Assembly: GCA_031273835.1 (NCBI GenBank)
Contig: JAISRD010000102.1
Location: forward strand, 1-11,403
Length of the DNA: 11,403 nucleotides
Direction: 5' to 3'
DNA from: Treponema sp.
Lineage (GTDB): Bacteria > Spirochaetota > Spirochaetia > Treponematales > Breznakiellaceae
The position numbers and the translations under genes are program-made. Position 1 is the stretch's first letter, and each line of letters opens with the position of its first letter. Shown here piece by piece: positions 6,408 to 11,403 of the stretch. The notes below the pieces were generated by a model that saw only the letters and a program-made list of their open reading frames with translations, had not been told where the DNA came from and ran no database searches.

Positions 6408-9140
6408 ATGATGAGTAAGAATCTTGTCCATTTAAATACCAATCCCTGTAAGATGTGCATGCCTATGGGAAGCGTCAGCGCCTTCTGCGGCATCCGGGGA
6501 TGTATGAATATACTCCACGGTTCCCAGGGCTGCGCTACGTATATCCGGCGGCACATGGCTACCCATTACAACGAGCCTGTGGACATTGCATCCTCTTCCC
6601 TTACCGAAGAGGGAACCGTCTTCGGCGGGGAGAAGAACCTGGTGAAAGGGCTGGATAATCTTATCAAACTCTACAATCCCCAGGTGATAGGGCTTTCTAC
6701 TACCTGCCTTGCGGAAACTATAGGCGAAGATGTGGATAGAATGGTAGCGGATTTTCTTAAAGCGCGGCCCAATGTACGGACGAGGATCATCACCGTTCCC
6801 ACCCCCGGCTATGGGGGCGCCCAGTACGAAGGCTTTTTCCGGGCGCTGCGGGCGCTGGTAGAGCAGATCGAAATGGATGCGCGGCCTAACGGCAGGGTGA
6901 ATATTATCACCGGTATGATGAGCCCCGCGGATACCCGCTTTCTTAAAGGCCTTTTCAAAGAGATGGGGGTAGACGCGGCGCTCCTCCCCGATCTTTCGGA
7001 AAACCTGGACGGCCCCCACGAGGAGGTTTACCGCCGGCTTTCCTATGAAGGGACAAGCCTTGAGGATATATCGGCTATGGCCGGCGCCCGCTGCACCATT
7101 GAACTGAGTTCTTTTATCGAAGAAGAGTTTTCTCCGGGGCGTTACCTGGAGGCCGCCTACGGTGTTCCCCTGCTGCGATCCCCCCTTCCCTTGGGGCTCC
7201 GTGATACGGATGCTTTTATCCGTCTGCTGGAAGAAGCCGGGGGGCGGCTTACGGATGAGCTTAAAAAAGAGCGGGGCCGGTATCTGGACGCTATGGTAGA
7301 CTCCCACAAGTACAATGCCCGTCTGAGGGCGGCGGTGTTTGGAGAACCGGATTTTGTCTATTCACTGTGCCGGCTTCTCGCAGAAAACGGGGCCCTGCCT
7401 GTGATAGCGGCCGCGGGTTCCAAATGCGCCGCGCTGGAAGCTCTTTTGGAAGAGGAACTGGCCCCGGTTAGAGAATTTCATTTGGATCAAAAAAATGTTA
7501 TTTTGGACGATTGCGATTTTGACACTATTGAAGAATTATCCAGGGAATATGGGGTAAACATACTCATCGGCAGTTCTGACGGCAGGCGCGTGGAGGAACA
7601 TCTGGGGATACCCCTGGTACGTTGCGCCTTTCCTGTCCATGACCATGTGGGGGGGCAGCGTATCCGTACCTTGGGCTACCGGGGAAGCCTGACCTTGCTT
7701 GACCGGATCACCAATACTATCCTGGGAGAAACCGAACGCCGTTTTAGGAGGGACCTGTACCGGAAATATTACCGGGGTGTAGGGGCCCCGCTTACCGGGA
7801 AAACCGGAGGCGCAATGACGGAAACAAACATTCCGATTCAGGAAACCGCAAGGGCCGTAAACCTGCGGAAAAACACGGTTCATCCTTGTTTTTCCGGGCG
7901 CGGCGGGAAGCGGGGGAGAATCCATCTGCCGGTGGCTGCGCTCTGCAATATCCAGTGTAATTACTGCGTCCGTAAGTATAGCTGCGCCCATGAAAGCCGT
8001 CCGGGGGTTACGGCCGCGGTGGTTTCCCCTGCGCAAGCCCTGGAGAGATACCTCAAGGCAAAGGAGCTTATGCCGGAGATTACCGTGGCGGGCATAGCCG
8101 GACCCGGGGACAGCCTTGCGGATTTTGAGAAGACCAGGGAGACCCTGACCCTGATCCGGCGCTCTGATCCTGGTGCGATCTTCTGCCTTTCTACCAACGG
8201 CCTTATGCTTCCCTTCTATGCCGGCGAGCTTGCCGCGCTGGGTGTTTCCCATGTAACGGTAACGGTGAATGCCGTCCATCCGCGGGTAGGGGCGGAGATA
8301 TACCGGCATGTGGACTACCAGGGGGAACGGTACGCCGGTGAAACCGCCGCCGCCCTTCTTATGGCCAATCAGCTTGCGGGGATAAGACAACTGCGGGACC
8401 TGGGGATGATCTGCAAGGTAAATACGGTGGTGCTCAAAGGCATTAACGACGATCATATCCCGGCAATAGCGGAGAAGGTAAGGGAACTGGGGGCCGATTT
8501 GGCGAACATCATGCAGCTTATTCCGGTAGAAGGATCCGCCTTTGAAAAGGCCCCCATGATCAGCAATAGGGAGATAATGGAGACGCGCAAAAGCTGCGCA
8601 CCCCTTATCCCCCAGATGTACCACTGCCGCCAATGCCGTGCGGACGCGGCGGGAACCCTGGACTGCGACCGTTCCAGGGAACTGTGGGAAACGGCGGAGC
8701 TTACGGCCGCCGCGGTGGAAACCGCCGGAACAGCAAACGGATTGGCGGAGGGTACGGCCCCTGCCGGAGATTTTTCCGCCGCCGGTACAGAGGGCATGCG
8801 CTTTGCCGTTTCTTCCAGGGGCGGGGTGCTGGTGGATCAGCACTTCGGCCATGCCGAGGAATTCTACATCTATGAATGGCGGGAAGGGGCGCCCCGTTTT
8901 AAGGAACGCCGGAGTGCCGGCAAATACTGTACCGGGGAATGCGGCGAAAAGGAAAGCCGGATGGACGCTGTTATCAAAACTATCGGAGACTGCAACTGTA
9001 TTATAGCCCTGCGTATTGGGGAAGCCCCCAGGTTAAGGCTCCGTACCATGGGAATTAAAACTTTTATGACTTATAGCCGTATTGAGGACGCGGTAAAAGA
9101 AGCGGCGGAAGAGATAATAGGGGAGGGTACGTTGTCTTAG
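6408..9140 (+). CDS. nifN-B: Fused FeMo-co biosynthesis protein NifN-B
   Basis: This 910-residue protein joins NifN (about 1-455), a short linker, NifB radical SAM (about 470-750), an Ala/Gly/Glu-rich linker (about 755-796) and a C-terminal NifX-like cofactor-binding domain (about 797-905, QHFGHAEEFYIYEW). NifN is the beta scaffold partner of NifE; NifB uses SAM to build the 8Fe carbide-containing precursor. In NifN, Cys17, Cys42 and Cys100 match all three P-cluster positions of NifK. In NifB the SAM cluster motif is Cys513-x3-Cys517-x2-Cys520, preceded by HPCFS at 492-496 and followed by HESRPGV at 528-534, AGPGD at 564-568 and HCRQC at 739-743. NifN-B fusions are known from Clostridium pasteurianum and relatives. 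The ATG at 6408 touches GGAAAGG (6401-6407), so the second ATG at 6411 may be the real start. A further ribosome site and ATG lie at 7806-7817. It is 6 bp after nifE. Confidence 0.97.
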   Translation: MMSKNLVHLNTNPCKMCMPMGSVSAFCGIRGCMNILHGSQGCATYIRRHMATHYNEPVDIASSSLTEEGTVFGGEKNLVKGLDNLIKLYNPQVIGLSTTCLAETIGEDVDRMVADFLKARPNVRTRIITVPTPGYGGAQYEGFFRALRALVEQIEMDARPNGRVNIITGMMSPADTRFLKGLFKEMGVDAALLPDLSENLDGPHEEVYRRLSYEGTSLEDISAMAGARCTIELSSFIEEEFSPGRYLEAAYGVPLLRSPLPLGLRDTDAFIRLLEEAGGRLTDELKKERGRYLDAMVDSHKYNARLRAAVFGEPDFVYSLCRLLAENGALPVIAAAGSKCAALEALLEEELAPVREFHLDQKNVILDDCDFDTIEELSREYGVNILIGSSDGRRVEEHLGIPLVRCAFPVHDHVGGQRIRTLGYRGSLTLLDRITNTILGETERRFRRDLYRKYYRGVGAPLTGKTGGAMTETNIPIQETARAVNLRKNTVHPCFSGRGGKRGRIHLPVAALCNIQCNYCVRKYSCAHESRPGVTAAVVSPAQALERYLKAKELMPEITVAGIAGPGDSLADFEKTRETLTLIRRSDPGAIFCLSTNGLMLPFYAGELAALGVSHVTVTVNAVHPRVGAEIYRHVDYQGERYAGETAAALLMANQLAGIRQLRDLGMICKVNTVVLKGINDDHIPAIAEKVRELGADLANIMQLIPVEGSAFEKAPMISNREIMETRKSCAPLIPQMYHCRQCRADAAGTLDCDRSRELWETAELTAAAVETAGTANGLAEGTAPAGDFSAAGTEGMRFAVSSRGGVLVDQHFGHAEEFYIYEWREGAPRFKERRSAGKYCTGECGEKESRMDAVIKTIGDCNCIIALRIGEAPRLRLRTMGIKTFMTYSRIEDAVKEAAEEIIGEGTLS
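7806..7817 (+). promoter_or_regulatory. Internal ribosome-binding site and ATG at the NifB domain start
   Basis: GGAGG (7806-7810), then 4 bases, then ATG (7815-7817), lies in the reading frame of nifN-B at Met470. This is precisely between the end of the NifN fold and the first NifB motif (HPCFS at residue 492). Initiation here would give a 441-residue free NifB with its NifX-like tail. It may be the relic of the separate nifB start before the fusion, or a working internal start. The spacer is a little short for an optimal site. Confidence 0.4.
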
Positions 9141-9250
9141 TGTAATCCGGGGCGTCCGATTAATGGGGCGTCTTGGGGTTTGCAAATTTACACGTTTTTT
9201 GGGCAAGGCCCGGCAAACTGTTAGACTGCGGTACTATCGGCGTTTTATTA

Positions 9251-9259
9251 TGGTAAAAT
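9251..9259 (+). promoter_or_regulatory. Possible extended -10 promoter of ferredoxin gene
   Basis: TGGTAAAAT fits the extended -10 pattern TGnTATAAT with one mismatch in the hexamer. No good -35 is seen 17 bp upstream; TTAGAC at 9221-9226 is too distant. A start about 7 bases downstream would fall at the left edge of the palindrome, giving a transcript that begins with a stem-loop. This is a weak call based on one short motif. Confidence 0.22.
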
Positions 9260-9306
9260 ACGGATCCTTTCCCAAAACTCGGTTAGTTTTGGGAAAGGAT
9301 ATACGG
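9258..9306. repeat. Perfect 16-bp-arm palindrome flanked by 6-bp direct repeats
   Basis: The arms 9264-9279 (ATCCTTTCCCAAAACT) and 9285-9300 (AGTTTTGGGAAAGGAT) are perfect reverse complements around a 5-base loop (CGGTT). ATACGG occurs immediately on both sides, at 9258-9263 and 9301-9306. The direct repeats touching both ends look like a target-site duplication around a 37-bp element. In RNA it would be a very stable hairpin 42 bases before the ferredoxin ATG. No U-run follows on either strand, so it is not a standard terminator. It could be a small mobile repeat, a processing or stabilising hairpin, or an operator. Confidence 0.85.
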
Positions 9307-9341
9307 TATTCTTTAAATATAAGAAGATAAGGAGGAATAGC

Positions 9342-9650
9342 ATGGTAAATCCAAAGTATCATGTATTTTTGTGTGCGGGAACAAAACTTGCGGGGGATAA
9401 GAAGGGTATGTGTCATTCCCGCGGAAGCGATGACCTGGTGCGGAAGCTGATGGAAGAGATCGATGAACGGGAGCTTTCCGGTGAGGTGATGGTCAGTACG
9501 ACAAGCTGTTACGGCATCTGCGACAAGGGGCCTATAGCGGTAGTCTATCCTGAGGGGGTTTGGTATGGCAGCCTGGATAAAGAGAAGATTGCCGTCATTG
9601 CGGAGAAGCATCTTGAGGAAGGTAGTCCTGTCAAGGAATACACTATCTAA
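9342..9650 (+). CDS. Thioredoxin-like [2Fe-2S] ferredoxin
   Basis: This 102-residue protein closely resembles the Clostridium pasteurianum [2Fe-2S] ferredoxin. It shares the start MVNPK, the block SGEVMVSTTSCYGIC and the block GPIAVVYPEGVWYG, at matching length and position. The four cluster ligands of that family are present at the same numbers: Cys11, Cys24, Cys56 and Cys60. The fifth, non-ligand cysteine of the clostridial protein (Cys14) is Thr14 here. The C. pasteurianum protein and its Azotobacter homologue FeSI (Shethna protein I) have a thioredoxin-like fold and have been linked to nitrogenase by interaction and by gene context. A role as redox or protective partner of nitrogenase is inferred from that and from its place in this cluster. 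It starts with a strong AAGGAGG (9329-9335) and lies 23 bp before the NifV-like gene, so the two are probably co-transcribed. Confidence 0.93.
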   Translation: MVNPKYHVFLCAGTKLAGDKKGMCHSRGSDDLVRKLMEEIDERELSGEVMVSTTSCYGICDKGPIAVVYPEGVWYGSLDKEKIAVIAEKHLEEGSPVKEYTI

Positions 9651-9673
9651 AAGGTATAGGGCGGAGAATCTCT

Positions 9674-10693
9674 GTGATCCGTATCACCGACCGGCTTCTG
9701 TCCCTGCCCCTGCTTGAAAAATGTAAGGCCGAAGATCTGCGGCGGATATACCGGCTCCTTTTGGATGCCGGTGCGGATTATGCGGAGGTAAGCCTTCCGA
9801 TATTTGAAAAGCTGGGAACTGGGATTCTGCCGGATAGGACCGTTCTCAGACTGCCGGATAGGGCCGCTGTCCGCGGTTATGCCGCGGAAGAGGGTGGAAA
9901 CGGCTCTGTCCGAAATGCGTCATTCCTGCTAGTTCCTGACGACCGCGGCGGTGTTGAAGAAAAAAAGAAGAAGGGCCTGATCAACGAGGTAAGTATACAG
10001 GGCGCCCTTCTTTTCGATCCTGCGTATCCATTTAAGCGCTGTTTTTCTTACCGGATTACCGGCCTGGACGACCTGCTCCTCTATGATTATCCTGCGGTGT
10101 TTAAACGGCTCAAGTTCCTGGCGGGTAATCTGGAATTCTGCCCCTGTAACAGCTTAGGCTGTGCTACGGCCTTGGCTTCGGAATGGCTGGAGGCAGGAGG
10201 GCGGAGGATCGTAAGTTCTTTTTTAGGCAAGGGGGGATTCGCGGCCCTGGAAGAAATCCTTATGATCCTCCATATTTCCGGGCGCCCCAAGCCGGCGGCC
10301 GACTTTTCGGCTTTAATGGAACTGAAAAAAAGCTATGAAGCTGCGACAGGGGAAAAGGTAGATTCCCGCAAAAGTGTGATAGGGGATGAGATATTCCATG
10401 TGGAATCCGGGATACATGTTGATGGTATTTTAAAGGATCCTTCAAATTACGAACCTTTTCCGCCGGAACTTCTGGGGCGGAAGCGTACCATCAGGCTGGG
10501 TAAACATTCCGGGCAGGGGGCTGTCCGGTATAAACTTGAAGAACGGGGGCTGGTTTTTTCCGGCGGGGAAACGGAGGCCCTGCTCAAACTGGTACGCGAG
10601 GAAAGCCAAAACCTGGGCAGGGGAATCACCGAGGCTGAGTTCAGCCTGCTTGCCGGAGCTTTTGCGGATAAGGGTGGAGTATATAAAGGCTAG
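9674..10693 (+). CDS. nifVω: Homocitrate synthase omega-subunit-like protein (NifV-omega)
   Basis: This 339-residue protein is related to NifV, homocitrate synthase, which makes the organic part of FeMo-co from acetyl-CoA and 2-oxoglutarate. The C-terminal portion is well conserved: ESGIHVDGILKDPSNYEPF (residues 244-262) and LGKHSGQGAVRYKLEERG (from about 275). The N-terminal barrel is degenerate: the usual DTTLRDGEQ reads TDRLLSLPLL, so the catalytic Arg and the metal Asp are gone; the metal motif HxHN reads CPCN at 156-159; and the GERAGN asparagine is Phe189. In C. pasteurianum NifV is split into omega (C-terminal similarity) and alpha (N-terminal catalytic similarity) genes downstream of nifN-B, and this gene fits omega in place, size and pattern. 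No alpha gene follows. The start is a GTG after GGAG (9663-9666). An inactive paralogue in the isopropylmalate synthase family is the alternative. Confidence 0.8.
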   Translation: MIRITDRLLSLPLLEKCKAEDLRRIYRLLLDAGADYAEVSLPIFEKLGTGILPDRTVLRLPDRAAVRGYAAEEGGNGSVRNASFLLVPDDRGGVEEKKKKGLINEVSIQGALLFDPAYPFKRCFSYRITGLDDLLLYDYPAVFKRLKFLAGNLEFCPCNSLGCATALASEWLEAGGRRIVSSFLGKGGFAALEEILMILHISGRPKPAADFSALMELKKSYEAATGEKVDSRKSVIGDEIFHVESGIHVDGILKDPSNYEPFPPELLGRKRTIRLGKHSGQGAVRYKLEERGLVFSGGETEALLKLVREESQNLGRGITEAEFSLLAGAFADKGGVYKG

Positions 10694-10697
10694 GAGT

Positions 10698-10725
10698 TTG
10701 TTTAGGTTAATATCTATGGTATAAG
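10698..10725 (+). promoter_or_regulatory. Possible promoter of the IS630-type transposase remnant
   Basis: TTGTTT (10698-10703) and TATAAG (10720-10725) are 16 bp apart, and TGG precedes the -10 hexamer to give an extended -10. The -35 matches the consensus poorly. It lies between the nifV-like stop and the truncated transposase gene, where an insertion-sequence promoter would be expected. I could not place the IS630 terminal repeat with confidence in this stretch. Confidence 0.25.
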
Positions 10726-10728
10726 ATC

Positions 10729-10753
10729 GTACTATCCACAGGAGGGGTAGTAC
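10729..10753 (+). other. Stem-loop covering the transposase ribosome-binding site
   Basis: GTACTATCC (10729-10737) pairs with GGGTAGTAC (10745-10753), all Watson-Crick except one G-U, around a 7-base loop that holds most of the ribosome-binding sequence GGAGG (10741-10745). Several insertion sequences use a leader hairpin to block transposase translation from read-through transcripts, and this may be such a device. Confidence 0.35.
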
Positions 10754-10755
10754 AG

Positions 10756-10908
10756 ATGAAAGGAAAGACCTATAAGGTGCATTTAACTGCCGATGAGAAA
10801 AAGCGGTTAGAAGACATGGTAAACACGGGAGTGCATCCGGTACGGGAGGTTACGCATGCGCGTATGCAAAATCCGGCGTACTTGAACACTGAATCCGATT
10901 TTATTTGA
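10756..10908 (+). pseudogene. Truncated IS630-family transposase
   Basis: The open frame encodes 50 residues starting MKGKTYKVHLTADEKKRLED. Residues 1-36, ending in REVTHAR, match the N-terminal helix-turn-helix region of IS630-type transposases, which typically continue with a hydrophobic stretch and then the DDE domain. Here the similarity ends abruptly at about 10863 and the remaining codons read into the end of the adjoining IS21-type element, stopping at 10906-10908. The catalytic domain is missing, so the product cannot be an active transposase. It begins after GGAGG at 10741-10745 and lies 62 bp past the nifV-like stop. Confidence 0.72.
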
Positions 10909-10932
10909 ACAAAAATCCGGCAACATTTGAAC
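10868..10932. repeat. Terminal direct repeats of the IS21-type element
   Basis: AAAATCCGGC followed after 4 to 5 bases by TTGAAC occurs at 10868-10887 and again at 10912-10932. A third TTGAAC lies between them at 10905-10910, giving three TTGAAC copies with starts 22 to 23 bp apart (10882, 10905, 10927). AATCCG also follows the first and second TTGAAC. Regular repeats of this kind near an end match the multiple binding sites described for IS21-family termini. Confidence 0.6.
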
Positions 10933-10956
10933 GGTTGCCTTTCTAAAAAAGGTATA

Positions 10957-10987
10957 CCCCATACTTGCAAAACTTGCAAGTATGGGG
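10957..10987 (-). terminator. Hairpin downstream of istB, possible terminator
   Basis: CCCCATACTTGCAA (10957-10970) and TTGCAAGTATGGGG (10974-10987) are perfect reverse complements around a 3-base loop. Read on the minus strand, downstream of the istB stop, the hairpin is followed after 6 bases by a run of six T (A6 at 10945-10950). The gap before the U-run is longer than usual, so terminator function is uncertain; it could also protect the element from read-through into transposition genes. Confidence 0.4.
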
Positions 10988-11026
10988 AAAACGCTGCTGG
11001 TCCATGCCGCGTAAGCGGCTGTGCGC

Positions 11027-11403
11027 CTACGGCGCGTCTTGCTTTTCGGCGGCGGATCGCTCCGCCAGAACTTTCCTCATGGACTCTCCGGTAATGGTGT
11101 ATTTGTCGGCGTTATGAATAACCCGGTCGAGTATCGCATCGGCAAGGGTGGGGTCGGGGAAAAGTTCGTGCCAGGCTGAATGGGGGAGTTGTCCGCAGAT
11201 GAGGGTTGAAGCGCGGTCATACCGCTGTTCAAAAAGTTCAAGGAGTTCCTGGGTTTCCTCAAGGGTGAACTTGCGCAAGCCCCAATCGTCAAGAATGAGG
11301 AACGGGACGGCGGCGGTTTTTTTTCTGAAAGCCGGGTACCGGTTTTCTATTCGGACATCGGAGATTTTCAGGAACAGATCCGGGACGCGGAAATACCTGA
11401 CGG
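11027..11403 (-). CDS. istB: IS21-family helper ATPase IstB, C-terminal part
   Basis: The minus-strand frame stays open from the window edge to a TAG at 11027-11029, giving 124 visible codons; the true start and the Walker A motif lie outside. IstB is the AAA+ ATPase that helps the IstA transposase choose targets. Visible family marks are PDLFLKISD, the Walker B segment LILDDWG with its two Asp (near 11290-11310), the segment LLELFEQRYDRASTLICGQLP, then DPTLADAILDRVIHNA and GESMRK. These are the standard C-terminal blocks of IstB. The frame contains no stop or shift within the window, so the copy may be intact. It ends about 160 bp from the presumed end of the element. Confidence 0.9.
   Translation of the reverse strand, partial: VRYFRVPDLFLKISDVRIENRYPAFRKKTAAVPFLILDDWGLRKFTLEETQELLELFEQRYDRASTLICGQLPHSAWHELFPDPTLADAILDRVIHNADKYTITGESMRKVLAERSAAEKQDAP

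Larger units (their letters stand above)
9141..9341 (+). other. 201-bp intergenic region between nifN-B and ferredoxin gene
   Basis: This is the only sizeable gap within the gene cluster, against 39 bp at most among the upstream genes. It contains a direct repeat GGGGCGTC (9149-9156 and 9165-9172), an inverted repeat GTTTGC/GCAAAC (9178-9183 and 9213-9218), a possible extended -10 sequence (9251-9259) and a strong palindrome (9264-9300). No hairpin followed by a U-run is seen, so a Rho-independent terminator for the core operon is not evident. The downstream pair may be transcribed by read-through, from its own promoter, or both. Confidence 0.6.
10865..11403 (-). mobile_element. IS21-family insertion sequence, istB-side end, incomplete
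   Basis: The element runs off the right edge of the window. Its istB gene points left, so this is the end downstream of istB. I place the outer end near TG at 10865-10866, where the IS630 transposase similarity stops, and IS21-family ends usually begin with TG. Inside it are repeated motifs (AAAATCCGGC with TTGAAC) typical of the multiple transposase-binding repeats of IS21 ends, a 14-bp hairpin, and istB. The precise border and target duplication cannot be fixed because the other end is outside the window. Confidence 0.65.

Noticed and set aside
7536..8852. Long antisense open frame (about 438 codons) opposite nifN-B
   Set aside because: The + strand here is unmistakable NifN-B with all family motifs. 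The antisense frame has no recognisable domain and is the kind of long shadow frame common in GC-rich coding DNA. The same applies to antisense frames opposite nifH, nifD, nifK and nifE.
9164..9184. Possible second sigma-54 promoter before the ferredoxin gene
   Set aside because: TTTGCA with upstream GG runs looks tempting, but no GG lies exactly 10 bases before the GC. A second candidate at 9200-9216 has the right GG-N10-GC spacing but poor matches at the other consensus bases.
9264..9300. Palindrome as Rho-independent terminator of the core nif operon
   Set aside because: The stem is strong, but no run of T follows it on either strand, so a standard intrinsic terminator is not supported.
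9674..10693. NifV-like gene as a frameshifted pseudogene
   Set aside because: The frame is open over 339 codons, with a plausible start and ribosome site and conserved C-terminal blocks. The degenerate N-terminal half is in keeping with the omega subunits of split homocitrate synthase, not with decay.
10868..10932. Short CRISPR-like repeat array
   Set aside because: Only three very short repeats 22-23 bp apart with no constant-length unique spacers. They lie at the end of an IS21-type element, where terminal repeats are expected.

Overview
The window holds a nearly complete molybdenum nitrogenase operon on the + strand. It starts at a sigma-54 type promoter and ends in nested insertion-sequence debris. 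Gene order is nifH, nifI1, nifI2, nifD, nifK, nifE, nifN-B (one fused gene), a thioredoxin-like [2Fe-2S] ferredoxin gene, and a gene resembling the omega subunit of a split homocitrate synthase. It is closed by a truncated IS630-type transposase gene and the 3' end of an IS21-type istB.

The organism is very probably a strict anaerobe with a group III (anaerobe-type) nitrogenase. The signs are two PII-like nifI genes between nifH and nifD, a NifD with an extra segment of about 50 residues, a short NifK, a NifN-B fusion, a ferredoxin closely resembling the Clostridium pasteurianum [2Fe-2S] protein, and a NifV-omega-like gene. The textbook -24/-12 promoter and GC-rich codon use make me lean towards a termite-gut type Treponema (Spirochaetes) over a clostridium. 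That is recollection and inference, because no taxonomic marker is present.

Layout: 1-80 is an extremely C-rich low-complexity stretch that may be a contig-end artefact. 81-393 is the regulatory region, with a perfect -24/-12 element at 334-349 and a candidate activator site at 230-247. 394-9140 is the tightly packed core operon, with gaps of 6 to 39 bp and overlaps of 4 and 8 bp. 9141-9341 is a 201 bp break containing a perfect 16-bp-arm palindrome flanked by 6-bp direct repeats. 9342-10693 encodes the ferredoxin and the NifV-omega-like protein. 10694-11403 is mobile-element DNA.

How the genes work together: NifH, NifD and NifK form the enzyme. NifB (radical SAM half of NifN-B) makes the 8Fe core, and NifE with NifN forms the scaffold where it matures to FeMo-co. 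Homocitrate for the cofactor would come from NifV. NifI1/NifI2 switch NifDK activity according to 2-oxoglutarate and nitrogen status. The ferredoxin is a likely redox partner.

The main points of interest are: a second ribosome-binding site and ATG placed at the NifN/NifB domain boundary; a NifN that keeps all three P-cluster-type cysteines; a NifV-like protein that has lost every catalytic metal ligand and whose expected alpha partner is absent where insertion sequences now lie; and the palindrome ahead of the ferredoxin gene. I found no wholly undescribed system here.
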